Made by a program: the position numbers and the translations under genes. The notes beneath the pieces are model-generated. The model saw nothing but the letters and a program-made list of their open reading frames with translations, was not told where the DNA came from and searched no databases. Below, in pieces: positions 24,002-32,685 of a DNA stretch of 64,000 bases. Every line of letters starts with the position of its first letter. The stretch's first letter is position 1. This DNA is from Flavobacterium sp. 270. Lineage in GTDB: Bacteria; Bacteroidota; Bacteroidia; Flavobacteriales; Flavobacteriaceae. The stretch is taken from the NCBI RefSeq assembly GCF_004368785.1, contig NZ_SODM01000001.1, forward strand, positions 62,001 through 126,000, written 5' to 3'.

Positions 24002-24553
24002 ATGAAAAAACAATTGTACAAATACATTTTTTTTAAGCTAATGGGCTGGAAAATAGTAGGATTGGAAAATGCTGAAGTGAAAAAATGTATACTGATGGTA
24101 ATGCCGCATACAAGTAATCATGATTTTTATTTAGGAATTTTCACTAGAGGAATCTCAGGCTTACAAATGAATTGGGTAGGGAAGAAAGAATTATTCAAAT
24201 TCCCATTTGGATATTACTTTAGAAGTGTTGGCGGAGAACCTTTAGACCGTTCTGGCGGATTGAATAAAGTAGATTCTATTGCAGCAATTTTTGACCGTAA
24301 AGAAGTTTTTCGTTTGGCTGTGGCACCAGAAGGAACACGTAAAGAAGTTTTAGAAATTAAAACCGGTTTTTATTATATAGCGCTTAAAGCAAATGTGCCA
24401 ATTGTTCCTGTCGCTTTTGATTGGGGCAAAAAAGAAGTAAATCTAGGCAAACCTTTTTTTCCGACTGGAGATTACGAAGCTGATATTCAAATTTTGAAAC
24501 AACACTATAAAGGAGTTTTAGGTAAGATTCCTCAAAATGGCATTCAAGTCTAA
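24002..24553 (+). CDS. 1-acyl-glycerol-3-phosphate acyltransferase-like protein (PlsC family)
   Basis: 183 aa membrane-associated acyltransferase. The HX4D catalytic motif is PHTSNHDFYLG (about residues 36-46), followed by the FPFGYYFRSVGGEPLDRS segment and the phosphate-binding APEGTRKE motif (about 101-109), then VPIVPVAFDWGKKEV. Short versions of this type are common in Bacteroidota; the exact acyl acceptor (lysophosphatidate or another lipid) is unknown. It is divergent from the spermidine-synthase-like gene, with 67 bases between them, and monocistronic. Confidence 0.85.
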   Translation: MKKQLYKYIFFKLMGWKIVGLENAEVKKCILMVMPHTSNHDFYLGIFTRGISGLQMNWVGKKELFKFPFGYYFRSVGGEPLDRSGGLNKVDSIAAIFDRKEVFRLAVAPEGTRKEVLEIKTGFYYIALKANVPIVPVAFDWGKKEVNLGKPFFPTGDYEADIQILKQHYKGVLGKIPQNGIQV

Positions 24554-24636
24554 TTTTTTCGTCTTTTTTCCTAATGCGTGAGAATCGCGTAAATGAAAAA
24601 TATTTTTTTGAATGGGCAAATATGCGCTAATTTTAA

Positions 24637-25089
24637 TTAGGGTGTATAAATCTTAAAAGTTCCATTTTTGTAAAAAAACACAATTTTTTCAATTTCACTT
24701 TCTTCCGAACTAAAATTTGAACTTTTTATTTCGGAAGAAATTTTTATTTCCGGTTTTGGTTCTTCTTTATAATTAATAGTAGAAAATAAATCTTCTCCGC
24801 CATAAATTTCATTTGATAAAATAGGAGTAGGTTTTGCAACTTCCGGAGAAACCTCTTCATCACTTTTTGGAAAATTTCCCTTTCCGTTCAAAATCCAATA
24901 TAAGTCTACATCTGGAAAAACTTCCAGAATTTTCATGACAAAATCTAAACTTGGTTTGTTTCTGCCAGACAATAGGTGAGACATACTAGAGCGCTGCACA
25001 CCAATTCTGTCAGCAAAAGCAGAAGCATTCAGTCCATAATAATCGAGTATAATTTCCAGTCTTTTTACAAAATCATCGATGTTTACCAT
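24637..25089 (-). CDS. XRE family helix-turn-helix regulator
   Basis: 150 aa DNA-binding protein. The N-terminal ~65 residues form a Cro/CI-type HTH (RLEIILDYYGLNASAFADRI, VQRSSMSHLLSGRNKPSLDF, LEVFPDVDLYWILNGKG). The rest is a Glu/Ser-rich linker followed by a short C-terminal segment IEKIVFFYKNGTFKIYTP. No CI-type peptidase residues are seen. The start codon itself lies inside one of six TTTAC-N4-GTAAA palindromes in the divergent gap, which argues for autoregulation and control of the M14 gene opposite. Confidence 0.88.
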   Translation of the reverse strand: MVNIDDFVKRLEIILDYYGLNASAFADRIGVQRSSMSHLLSGRNKPSLDFVMKILEVFPDVDLYWILNGKGNFPKSDEEVSPEVAKPTPILSNEIYGGEDLFSTINYKEEPKPEIKISSEIKSSNFSSEESEIEKIVFFYKNGTFKIYTP

Positions 25090-25166
25090 TGTAAATTCTC
25101 ATTTAAAAAATCTATGTTTACAAATGTAACTAAAAGGAACCAATAAAGCAATTTTACAGTTGTAAA
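25082..25166. promoter_or_regulatory. Operator cluster, XRE-gene side: three TTTAC-N4-GTAAA palindromes
   Basis: Sites at 25082-25095 (TTTACCATTGTAAA, covering the regulator's start codon), 25117-25130 (TTTACAAATGTAAC) and 25153-25166 (TTTACAGTTGTAAA). Centres are 35 and 36 bases apart. The middle site contains the minus-strand -7 box TACATTTG. Confidence 0.8.
25121..25151 (-). promoter_or_regulatory. Promoter of the XRE regulator gene
   Basis: On the minus strand TTG (25149-25151), a 20-base spacer, and TACATTTG (25121-25128) fit the flavobacterial consensus exactly and give a leader of about 26 bases. Confidence 0.65.
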
Positions 25167-25316
25167 TCGTATAAAGCATTCTTTATTTCTAAGATATTTA
25201 CTTTAATTAATGATGTTTAAGTAGTTGAAATAGTGCTATTTAATTTTATTTAATTAAAGTAATAACAATTGTTAATCAATATGGTGCTTAATAGTAAATA
25301 ATTACTTAAAATTATG

Positions 25317-25387
25317 TTTACATTTCTAAATTACTCTTTATTTTTAATGTTTACAATTGTAAAAATAAAGATGTTTACTTTTGTAAA
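25317..25387. promoter_or_regulatory. Operator cluster, M14-gene side: three TTTAC-N4-GTAAA palindromes
   Basis: Sites at 25317-25330 (TTTACATTTCTAAA, weakest), 25350-25363 (TTTACAATTGTAAA) and 25374-25387 (TTTACTTTTGTAAA). Centres are 33 and 24 bases apart. The last site contains the plus-strand -7 box TACTTTTG; the middle one contains the TTG used as -33. Confidence 0.8.
25357..25383 (+). promoter_or_regulatory. Promoter of the M14 peptidase gene
   Basis: TTG (25357-25359), a 16-base spacer (one short of the usual range), and TACTTTTG (25376-25383). The predicted leader is about 13 bases. Confidence 0.6.
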
Positions 25388-25401
25388 CTAATCAAAACAC
25401 A

Positions 25402-26556
25402 ATGAATTTAGAAGAATTATTCAACCAATACAAAGAGCAATCTATTAGCGGACGTTATTTAACTTTAAAAGAAATCGAGCCTTTATTAGAAAAATTAAAT
25501 ACCAATAATCAAGTTAAAGTTATAGGACATTCTGTTTTAGAACAACCTATATATAGTTACGAAATTGGGACTGGAGAAACTCGTGTTTATCTTTGGTCTC
25601 AAATGCACGGAAACGAAAGCACTACAACCAAAGCATTGTTTGACTTTATTAATGTCTTAAACAGTGGTTCTGAATATGCCGTTAAAATGCTTAATACTTT
25701 TACGTTTTACTGTATTCCTATATTAAATCCAGATGGTGCTAAGCTTTATACACGAGCAAATGCTAACGAAATTGATTTAAATAGAGATTCGCAGGATTTA
25801 ACGCAGCCAGAGAGTAAAGTTCTTAGAAAAGTATTCGAAGATTTTAAACCTCATTTTTGCTTTAATCTTCATGATCAGCGTACTATTTTTGGTGCTGGAG
25901 ATACCGGAAAACCGGCTACAGTTTCTTTCTTAGCGCCATCTTTTAATGAAGAAAGAGATATAAACGAAAACAGATTAAAGGCTATAAACCTTATTGCAGG
26001 CCTTAATGATGTGCTTCAGCAGTACATACCGGGCCAAGTAGGCCGTTTTGACGACTCTTTTAATATCAACTGTATTGGAGATACTTTTCAATATCTTGGA
26101 GTACCAACCATCTTATTTGAAGGAGGTCATTTTCCAGGCGATTATGATCGTGAAATCACCAGAAAACTCCTATTTTTCTCACTAATTTCAAGTTTTAAAC
26201 TCATTAGCGAAAACGATTTAGTTGATAACAGAATTAATGATTATTTGAATATTTCACAAAATAAAGTCGTTTTTTATGATTTTATGTATAAAAATGTCAA
26301 AATAAATTATGATGGTATCGAAATTATTACGAATTTTGTCGCTCAATACAAAGAGGAATTGATTGAAAATAAGATTCACTTTAACGCATATATCGTTGAA
26401 GTAGGTGAATTAGAGAATTATTTTGGACATTATGTATACGACGCAGAAGGTGCTGTTTACTCTGATGACCTAGGTAATTTTCCGAAAACCAATCAAAAAG
26501 CAGATTTTTATTTAAATAAAAATGTTAAATTTGTTAACGGATTAATAAAAAGTTAA
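25402..26556 (+). CDS. M14 family zinc carboxypeptidase-like protein
   Basis: 384 aa, no signal peptide, so probably cytoplasmic. Zinc ligands: H69 and E72 in the HGNE motif (SQMHGNESTT) and H157 in FNLHDQRT. Between them lie the substrate-binding NPDG and the DLNRDSQDL segment. A candidate general-base Glu sits in ILFEGGHFPGDY. The C-terminal ~110 residues are extra beta-rich sequence. Cytoplasmic M14 proteins of this kind may be peptidases or amidohydrolases of peptide-like metabolites. Its promoter overlaps XRE operators; an Lrp-type regulator gene follows 77 bases downstream. Confidence 0.85.
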   Translation: MNLEELFNQYKEQSISGRYLTLKEIEPLLEKLNTNNQVKVIGHSVLEQPIYSYEIGTGETRVYLWSQMHGNESTTTKALFDFINVLNSGSEYAVKMLNTFTFYCIPILNPDGAKLYTRANANEIDLNRDSQDLTQPESKVLRKVFEDFKPHFCFNLHDQRTIFGAGDTGKPATVSFLAPSFNEERDINENRLKAINLIAGLNDVLQQYIPGQVGRFDDSFNINCIGDTFQYLGVPTILFEGGHFPGDYDREITRKLLFFSLISSFKLISENDLVDNRINDYLNISQNKVVFYDFMYKNVKINYDGIEIITNFVAQYKEELIENKIHFNAYIVEVGELENYFGHYVYDAEGAVYSDDLGNFPKTNQKADFYLNKNVKFVNGLIKS

Positions 26557-26633
26557 TTTTTTTGTGAATTTGTTGTTTTTTATATATAATTTTATACTTT
26601 GTAATAGCAATTAGTAATATTAATTAAAGAATT

Positions 26634-27113
26634 ATGAGTAAATTTCGTTTAGATGAAGTAGATCACCAGATTTTAGATATGTTAATAGACAATACGAGAG
26701 TTCCGTTTACTGACATTGCAAAAAAACTATTGATATCTGCTGGAACAGTACACGTTAGAGTAAAAAAGATGGAAGACGCAGGAATCATAATGGGTTCTTC
26801 TTTAGCCTTAGATTATGATAAACTAGGGTATTCATTTATTGCTTATGTAGGTGTGTTTCTTAACAATACGTCGCAGACAAAATTTGTATTAGAGCGAATT
26901 AACCAAATTCCATTCGTTACAGTTGCATCTGTAACTACAGGAAAATTCAATATTTTTTGCAAAATTAGAGCAAAAGATACAAAACATGCAAAAGAAGTTA
27001 TCTTCATGATTGACGATATCGAGGGTGTTTACAGAACAGAAACAATGATTTCATTAGAAGAAAGTATAAACGATAAGAAGCGTTTGATGCATACTATTTT
27101 TAAAAATATGTAA
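26634..27113 (+). CDS. Lrp/AsnC family transcriptional regulator
   Basis: 159 aa. An N-terminal winged HTH (LDEVDHQILDMLIDNTRVPFTDIAKKLLISAGTVHVRVKKMEDAGII) is followed by the RAM ligand-binding domain (FIAYVGVFLNN...TGKFNIFCKIRAKDTKHAKEVIF...IEGVYRTETMISLEE). Members sense amino acids and act as octamers or dimers. Orientation and proximity suggest it may be co-expressed with the M14 peptidase gene, which would fit peptide or amino-acid control, but a separate promoter is possible. A terminator follows. Confidence 0.92.
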   Translation: MSKFRLDEVDHQILDMLIDNTRVPFTDIAKKLLISAGTVHVRVKKMEDAGIIMGSSLALDYDKLGYSFIAYVGVFLNNTSQTKFVLERINQIPFVTVASVTTGKFNIFCKIRAKDTKHAKEVIFMIDDIEGVYRTETMISLEESINDKKRLMHTIFKNM

Positions 27114-27144
27114 TAAATTCTCTTGAATGCTATATTAAAATATA

Positions 27145-27171
27145 CCTCAAGTTTATTCTTGGGGTTTTTTT
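27145..27171 (+). terminator. Terminator after the Lrp-type gene
   Basis: Stem CCTCAAG (27145-27151) / CTTGGGG (27158-27164) with a wobble pair, 6-base loop, then a run of seven T's. Confidence 0.75.
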
Positions 27172-27208
27172 ATGACTAAATAATTAACCAACCAACTATA
27201 ACACGATT

Positions 27209-29794
27209 ATGTATACGCTGCCAAAAATTGAGCGCTTTAATCAAGATGTACTCTCAAAATATCACATTTACAATAGTGTTTTTATAACATTACCTTTTGA
27301 TTCTATTGATAATACTGGAGTTTTACTTCCATTATTTACAGAAACTTGCGAAACAGGCTTTAAAAAACAAGAAACACCAAAGGAAATTTTTAATTTCTTT
27401 TCTAATAAATACCTTAATGATGCTTCTGAAAAGGAAAAAATCGATCTTATGTTTCGATTTATTCAATATATAGAACGTCAAATTGTGCTTTTTGATGCCA
27501 TCGAAGACGCTGCTTTTCCTGCTGTAAACAACATGGAAGGACGTGGTTCTTTGCGCGATATCAAAGAGAAATCAGATGCAAAAGAGAAAGACGATGAGTT
27601 AATCGAATTCCTTGAAAACTTCAACGTACGCACGGTTTTAACGGCGCACCCGACACAGTTTTATCCTGGGCCGGTTCTTGGAATTATAAATGATTTGACA
27701 GAAGCAATTCGATCTAATGATTTATTAAAAATAAAACAATTATTAGCGCAGTTAGGAAAAACTCCTTTTATCCAAAACGAAAAACCAAACCCTTATGATG
27801 AGGCAGTAAGTTTGATTTGGTATCTGGAGAATGTTTTCTATGCAACTTCTGGAGAAATTGTACATTATCTGCAAAAAAATATTTTGCAGGGAAGTGCAAT
27901 TCAGAACCAATTAATCAAACTTGGATTCTGGCCGGGAGGAGATCGCGACGGAAATCCTTTTGTAACAACAGAGATTACACTAAAAGTAGCAGAACGTTTA
28001 AGAACTTCTATTTTAAAGTGCTACTATGTTGAAATGAGAAATTTAAAAAGAAAGCTAACCTTCTCAGATGTAGATACTTTGGTAGCCGATCTTGAACATA
28101 AACTTTATCGTTCTGTATTTTATTCTAAAGGTGAAATTTACATCACTTTAGATGAATTATTAACGCAGTTGAATAAAATAAGAAACATAATTATCGAGAA
28201 GCATCAGTCTTTATATTTAGACGAACTAGAAGCTTTATTGGTAAAGATTAATCTATTCGGATTTCATTTTGCAACCTTAGACATTCGCCAAAACAGCAAA
28301 ATTCATAATGTTGTTTTTAAAGATGTTGTTAATTATTATTTGAGTTCTGGATCTGATGTTTTCCCTAAAAATTACTTTGAATTATCTGAAGCCGAAAAAT
28401 TGGTTGTTTTATCTAAAGTGAAAGGAAATTTAAATCCTGCCGATTTTACAGATGAAATTACACAATCTACTTTAGAATCTGTTCAGGCTATTAAAACCAT
28501 TCAGGAACGTAACGGAGAATTTGGAGCAAATCGTTATATTATTAGTAATAACGAAAGTGCACTAAATGTAATGGAAACTTTTGCCATGATTCGTTTGAAT
28601 AATTGGGAAAATCCATCTGTTGATGTAATTCCGCTTTTTGAATCTGTTGATGATTTGCAAAATGCACACGATGTTATGGAGCAGTTATATACTAATCCAG
28701 AATACTCTAAACATTTAAAAGCAAGAGGAAACAAACAAACTATTATGCTTGGTTTCTCTGACGGAACTAAAGATGGTGGTTATCTAATGGCAAACTGGAG
28801 TATTTATCAGGCAAAAATTGCTTTGACTGAGATTTCCAGAAAATATGGCATTAAGGCTATTTTCTTTGATGGACGTGGCGGACCTCCAGCACGTGGCGGG
28901 GGTAAAACACATAAATTTTACGCTTCGTTAGGGCCAAAAATCGAAAACAACGAAATTCAGATTACGGTACAAGGACAAACGATTAGTTCTAATTTTGGAA
29001 CTTTAGATTCTTGTCGTTACAATATCGAAAACTTACTTACTGCAGGTGTTACTAATCAGGTTTTTAGCAAAGATAAAAATGAATTATCTGCTGAAGAAAC
29101 TCAAATCTTGACACAATTAGCAGATTTAGGATATGAGAAATATTTAAGTTTTAAAAACCATCCAAAGTTTATTCCTTATTTGGAAAAGATGAGTACTTTA
29201 AAATATTACTCTAAAACAAACATCGGAAGCCGTCCTTCTAAAAGAAGTAAATCAGAATCGCTTGATTTTGCAGATTTAAGAGCAATTCCGTTTGTGGGTT
29301 CTTGGAGTCAATTAAAACAAAATGTACCAGGATTTTTTGGTGTAGGTACTGCTTTAAGATATTTTGAGGAAAGCGGACAATGGGATAAAGTAAGTGACTT
29401 ATACCATAATTCTTTGTTCTTTAAAACACTGCTTGAAAACAGTATGATGTCTTTGGCAAAATCATTTTTACCATTAACAGCTTACATGAAAAATGATGCT
29501 GAATTTGGAGAATTCTGGCAGATTATCAACGAAGAATTTCAAGAAACAAAACGTCTTCTTCTTAAAATTGCTGATCATAAAACCTTGATGGAAAATTATC
29601 CTGATGGTATAGCATCGATTCAAATAAGAGAGCGTATCGTATTGCCATTGTTGACGATACAACAATATGCTTTACTTAGAATTAATGAATTGAATAAAGA
29701 AAATAACGGAAACGAAGAGTTGATAAAAGTTTATGAAAAGATCGTTACGAGATCACTTTTCGGAAACACAAACGCAAGTAGAAATTCAGCTTAA
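27209..29794 (+). CDS. ppc: Phosphoenolpyruvate carboxylase
   Basis: Anaplerotic enzyme carboxylating PEP to oxaloacetate, 861 aa, cytoplasmic. The catalytic His motif is LTAHPTQFYPGPV (about residues 146-158), followed by GFWPGGDRDGNPFV (about 240-253), the MLGFSDGTKDGGYL region, and the glycine-rich loop FDGRGGPPARGGGKTHK (about 551-567) with its catalytic Arg. The loop differs from the GRGGSIGRGGAP form of E. coli. The C-terminus ends NASRNSA instead of the near-universal NTG, where the terminal Gly is important in other enzymes. This matches a divergent Bacteroidota branch. Confidence 0.93.
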   Translation: MYTLPKIERFNQDVLSKYHIYNSVFITLPFDSIDNTGVLLPLFTETCETGFKKQETPKEIFNFFSNKYLNDASEKEKIDLMFRFIQYIERQIVLFDAIEDAAFPAVNNMEGRGSLRDIKEKSDAKEKDDELIEFLENFNVRTVLTAHPTQFYPGPVLGIINDLTEAIRSNDLLKIKQLLAQLGKTPFIQNEKPNPYDEAVSLIWYLENVFYATSGEIVHYLQKNILQGSAIQNQLIKLGFWPGGDRDGNPFVTTEITLKVAERLRTSILKCYYVEMRNLKRKLTFSDVDTLVADLEHKLYRSVFYSKGEIYITLDELLTQLNKIRNIIIEKHQSLYLDELEALLVKINLFGFHFATLDIRQNSKIHNVVFKDVVNYYLSSGSDVFPKNYFELSEAEKLVVLSKVKGNLNPADFTDEITQSTLESVQAIKTIQERNGEFGANRYIISNNESALNVMETFAMIRLNNWENPSVDVIPLFESVDDLQNAHDVMEQLYTNPEYSKHLKARGNKQTIMLGFSDGTKDGGYLMANWSIYQAKIALTEISRKYGIKAIFFDGRGGPPARGGGKTHKFYASLGPKIENNEIQITVQGQTISSNFGTLDSCRYNIENLLTAGVTNQVFSKDKNELSAEETQILTQLADLGYEKYLSFKNHPKFIPYLEKMSTLKYYSKTNIGSRPSKRSKSESLDFADLRAIPFVGSWSQLKQNVPGFFGVGTALRYFEESGQWDKVSDLYHNSLFFKTLLENSMMSLAKSFLPLTAYMKNDAEFGEFWQIINEEFQETKRLLLKIADHKTLMENYPDGIASIQIRERIVLPLLTIQQYALLRINELNKENNGNEELIKVYEKIVTRSLFGNTNASRNSA

Positions 29795-29825
29795 AAAAAT
29801 CCATTAATTTCAAAATTGTAAAATA

Positions 29826-30341
29826 ATGAATACATCACAATTATTAGAAAGTGAATATTCCGGAGGATTTATAACGTATGTAAAAGAAGCCGGAGAAGTA
29901 AATTTAATTGAAGAATTAGAAATTTCTCTGCATGACTTTATCCGATTTGTACAAAATATTCCAATGGATAAATTTGATTATCGTTATGCCGAAGGAAAGT
30001 GGACAATTAAAGATATTATTCAGCACGTAATTGATACGGAACGTATTTTTGCTTATCGCGCACTGCGTTTTTCCAGAAATGACAAAACGCCTTTGCCAAG
30101 TTTTGAAGAAAATGATTATGCCGATAATACGGAGTCAAGCAAAAGAAGTATTCAGGATTTATTAACTGAATTTTCTGCTGTAAGACATTCAAATTTATTG
30201 TTTTACAAAAGTTTATCTGAAGAACAGCTTAAAAGAATCGGAACTGCATCAAACAATCCGATTTCTGTTCGTGCTTTAGGTTTTGTTTTGATAGGACATC
30301 AAAAACATCATCAAAAAGTTTTTCAGGAAAGGTATCTATAA
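29826..30341 (+). CDS. DinB family protein
   Basis: 171 aa four-helix-bundle metalloenzyme-fold protein of the DinB/YfiT superfamily. The helix motif RYAEGKWTIKDIIQHVIDTERIFAYRALRFSRND is characteristic, with the first His ligand in IIQHVIDTE and the other two in the C-terminal GHQKHHQKVF. Members act in thiol-dependent transfer reactions (bacillithiol or mycothiol) or are of unknown function. The gene starts 32 bases after ppc, so they may be co-transcribed, and it ends at a very strong terminator. Confidence 0.85.
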   Translation: MNTSQLLESEYSGGFITYVKEAGEVNLIEELEISLHDFIRFVQNIPMDKFDYRYAEGKWTIKDIIQHVIDTERIFAYRALRFSRNDKTPLPSFEENDYADNTESSKRSIQDLLTEFSAVRHSNLLFYKSLSEEQLKRIGTASNNPISVRALGFVLIGHQKHHQKVFQERYL

Positions 30342-30360
30342 TACTAGAAAAATCATAAAA

Positions 30361-30397
30361 CAAAAAACCTGTAAAAATAATTTTTACAGGTTTTTTG
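30361..30397. terminator. Strong bidirectional terminator
   Basis: Perfect 17-base arms at 30361-30377 and 30381-30397 around a 3-base loop, with runs of A and T at the outer ends, between the DinB gene and the convergent recQ. Confidence 0.9.
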
Positions 30398-30412
30398 TTT
30401 TTAAGTCTATTC

Positions 30413-30443
30413 TTGTCATTTCTCCTTTCAGTCGAAATGACAA
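30413..30443. repeat. Short intergenic inverted repeat (TTGTCATTTC/GAAATGACAA)
   Basis: 10-base arms at 30413-30422 and 30434-30443. A piece of the same text (TTTCTCCTT...GTCGAAATGACAAA) occurs at 10461-10486, so this is a dispersed repeat. Confidence 0.55.
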
Positions 30444-30450
30444 AAAAAAA

Positions 30451-32562
30451 TTACAAGCCTGACTTCTCAATCACAGCTAATCCAAAACGAATTTTATCAT
30501 AACCCATTTTTTCCTCAAAATATTCGAAGTATGGTCTAAGTGCATTTGGATTTTCTAATTCGTTTTTTGCGTTTTTGATTAGGTTTACTTCTTCATCAGA
30601 AACAAATTTTGTTATATCAATATCAAATCCTTCAGAATATAATTTTGCTAAATGCGAAATTATCGTAGTTACGCCCAGATTTCTGCTTTCTGCAATTTCT
30701 TCGACGCTAACACCATTCTGATACAATTCAAAAGTAACTTTATAAGTATTATTTTCTTTCTTGCTTTTTACTTTCTCTTTTTTATTTTTCTGAAATTCTA
30801 TAATAGCGTTTATAAATTCAGAACCGTATTTTTCTAGTTTTGCTTTACCAACACCTTCTACAGTAAGGAATTCTTCATCACTTGTAGGTCGTATAATTTC
30901 CATCTGTCTTAAAGCAGCATCGCTAAAAATCACATAAGCCGGAACTTCTTCTTCTTGTGCAATTTCATAACGTAATTTTCTAAGCGTCTCAAAAAGAGAA
31001 TTTTTAGTTGCTTTAGCTTTTGTTTCTTTGATTTCGTTTTTATCAATTACTTTTTTGACAACCGTCGTTAGTTTTACTTTTTCGCCTTCAAACAAAACTT
31101 TCTTTGCAAAAGGCGTTAGTAAAATTTTATTGTGTTGATGAAAAGCAATTTCACAATATCCTAAGTTTATTAATTGAATTAAGTATTGATTCCAATCGTA
31201 CCAAGAAATGTCAGCGCCAATTCCGTACGTTTTAAGCGTTTGATAATTTTTTTCGTAGATATACGCGTTTCTCGAGCCTCTTAAAAAATCTACAATTACA
31301 GCCAAAGTCTCAGATTCCTGTAAACGGGTAATCGCAGAGAGTGCTTTTTGAGCCAAAATTGTTCCGTCAAAAAATACTGGCGGTTTTTTGCAGATATCAC
31401 AGTTGCCACAATTTTCAGTTACCAATTCACCGAAATAGGAGAGTAGAATTTTTCGTCTGCAGCTTAATGCATCTGCATATTGTTTCATACGTTCTAATTT
31501 TGCCAGCTGTACATCAGCATTTAATCCTTCTGAAGCAAATTTCTGAAGCTGAATAACATCGGCATAACTTTCAAATAAAACCGTTTCAGCCGGAAGTCCG
31601 TCACGCCCCGCACGCCCAATTTCCTGATAATAACCCTCTATATTTTTTGGCAGATTATAATGAATTACCCAGCGCACATTCGATTTATCGATTCCCATAC
31701 CAAAAGCAATTGTAGCACAAACTACCTGACAATCATCGTTTATAAATTCATCCTGAGTTTTAGCACGAACTTTATTGTCTAATCCGGCATGATACGCTTT
31801 TGCCGTGATACCAGCCTTCTGTAATTTTTGAGCCAGTTCTTCTGTAGTTTTTCTGCTTAAACAATAAATAATTCCAGATTCATTTGGATGCTCTTCTACA
31901 AAATCAACAATTTGTTTTACACGATCTAATGCCGGACGAACTTCTAAGCTTAAATTAGCTCTGTCAAAAGAAGCTACAAAAGTTTTTGGGTTTCTTAAAT
32001 TTAATTGTTTCGTAATATCTGTGCGCGTTGCTTTATCGGCTGTGGCAGTCAAAGCCAGAACCGGAGTAGAAGAGAAGCGGCTTTTTAAATATCCTAAATT
32101 AGTATAAGCCGGTCTAAAATCATGTCCCCAGGAAGAAATACAATGTGCTTCATCAATTGCAATTAAACTGATTGTCAATTCATTAAAAACCACATCTAAA
32201 TAAGAAAGACTTTCTGGAGCAATGTAAACCAGTTTAAAATTATTAGATTTTAAATTATCGATATAAAATTGCTGTTCTTCGCTTGATTGGCTGCTGTTGA
32301 TGTAACACGCAGAAATTCCATTTGTTTTTAAACTGTCAACCTGATCTTTCATCAGGGCAATTAGAGGAGAAATAACAATTGTGATTCCAGGTAAAACCAA
32401 AGCCGGAAGCTGGAAACATATCGATTTTCCCCCTCCAGTCGGCATTATAGCCAATGTATCCTGACCAGAAAGAATGGTATTAATAATTGTTTCCTGATTG
32501 GGTCTAAATTTTTCAAAACCAAAGTTTTCTTTTAGCTTGGCGTGTAATATTTCTGAGTTCAT
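30451..32562 (-). CDS. recQ: ATP-dependent DNA helicase RecQ
   Basis: 3'-5' DNA helicase for recombination and repair, 703 aa. Motif I TGGGKSICFQLPAL (about residues 41-54), DEAH box with IDEAHCISSWGHDFRP (about 137-152), motif VI QEIGRAGRDG (about 312-321), then the zinc-binding CRRKILLSYFGE...CGNCDIC block, the winged-helix region and an HRDC domain (ALRQMEIIRPTSDEEFLTVEGVG, near 550). A final ~90-residue HTH_40-like segment with VSVEEIAESRNLGVTTIISHL completes it. Full length and intact. A TATGTTTG -7 box lies 24 bases upstream. Confidence 0.96.
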   Translation of the reverse strand: MNSEILHAKLKENFGFEKFRPNQETIINTILSGQDTLAIMPTGGGKSICFQLPALVLPGITIVISPLIALMKDQVDSLKTNGISACYINSSQSSEEQQFYIDNLKSNNFKLVYIAPESLSYLDVVFNELTISLIAIDEAHCISSWGHDFRPAYTNLGYLKSRFSSTPVLALTATADKATRTDITKQLNLRNPKTFVASFDRANLSLEVRPALDRVKQIVDFVEEHPNESGIIYCLSRKTTEELAQKLQKAGITAKAYHAGLDNKVRAKTQDEFINDDCQVVCATIAFGMGIDKSNVRWVIHYNLPKNIEGYYQEIGRAGRDGLPAETVLFESYADVIQLQKFASEGLNADVQLAKLERMKQYADALSCRRKILLSYFGELVTENCGNCDICKKPPVFFDGTILAQKALSAITRLQESETLAVIVDFLRGSRNAYIYEKNYQTLKTYGIGADISWYDWNQYLIQLINLGYCEIAFHQHNKILLTPFAKKVLFEGEKVKLTTVVKKVIDKNEIKETKAKATKNSLFETLRKLRYEIAQEEEVPAYVIFSDAALRQMEIIRPTSDEEFLTVEGVGKAKLEKYGSEFINAIIEFQKNKKEKVKSKKENNTYKVTFELYQNGVSVEEIAESRNLGVTTIISHLAKLYSEGFDIDITKFVSDEEVNLIKNAKNELENPNALRPYFEYFEEKMGYDKIRFGLAVIEKSGL

Positions 32563-32585
32563 TTTTATTGCTAAAATTTACATTA

Positions 32586-32593
32586 CAAACATA
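32586..32593 (-). promoter_or_regulatory. -7 element (TATGTTTG) for recQ
   Basis: Exact TAnnTTTG on the minus strand 24 bases before the start codon; -33 region unclear. Confidence 0.4.
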
Positions 32594-32634
32594 GTACTTT
32601 TCTTATAATGTAATTGTTATTTATTGTAACAAAA

Positions 32635-32662
32635 AAAGGAACCCGAATTGAGTTCCTTTAGT
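32635..32662 (-). terminator. Terminator after the acidic-protein gene
   Basis: Arms 32635-32642 and 32652-32659 (AAAGGAAC/GTTCCTTT); on the minus strand it ends in a run of seven T's. Confidence 0.7.
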
Positions 32663-32685
32663 TTAATATTTAGAAAGAGAAGAAA

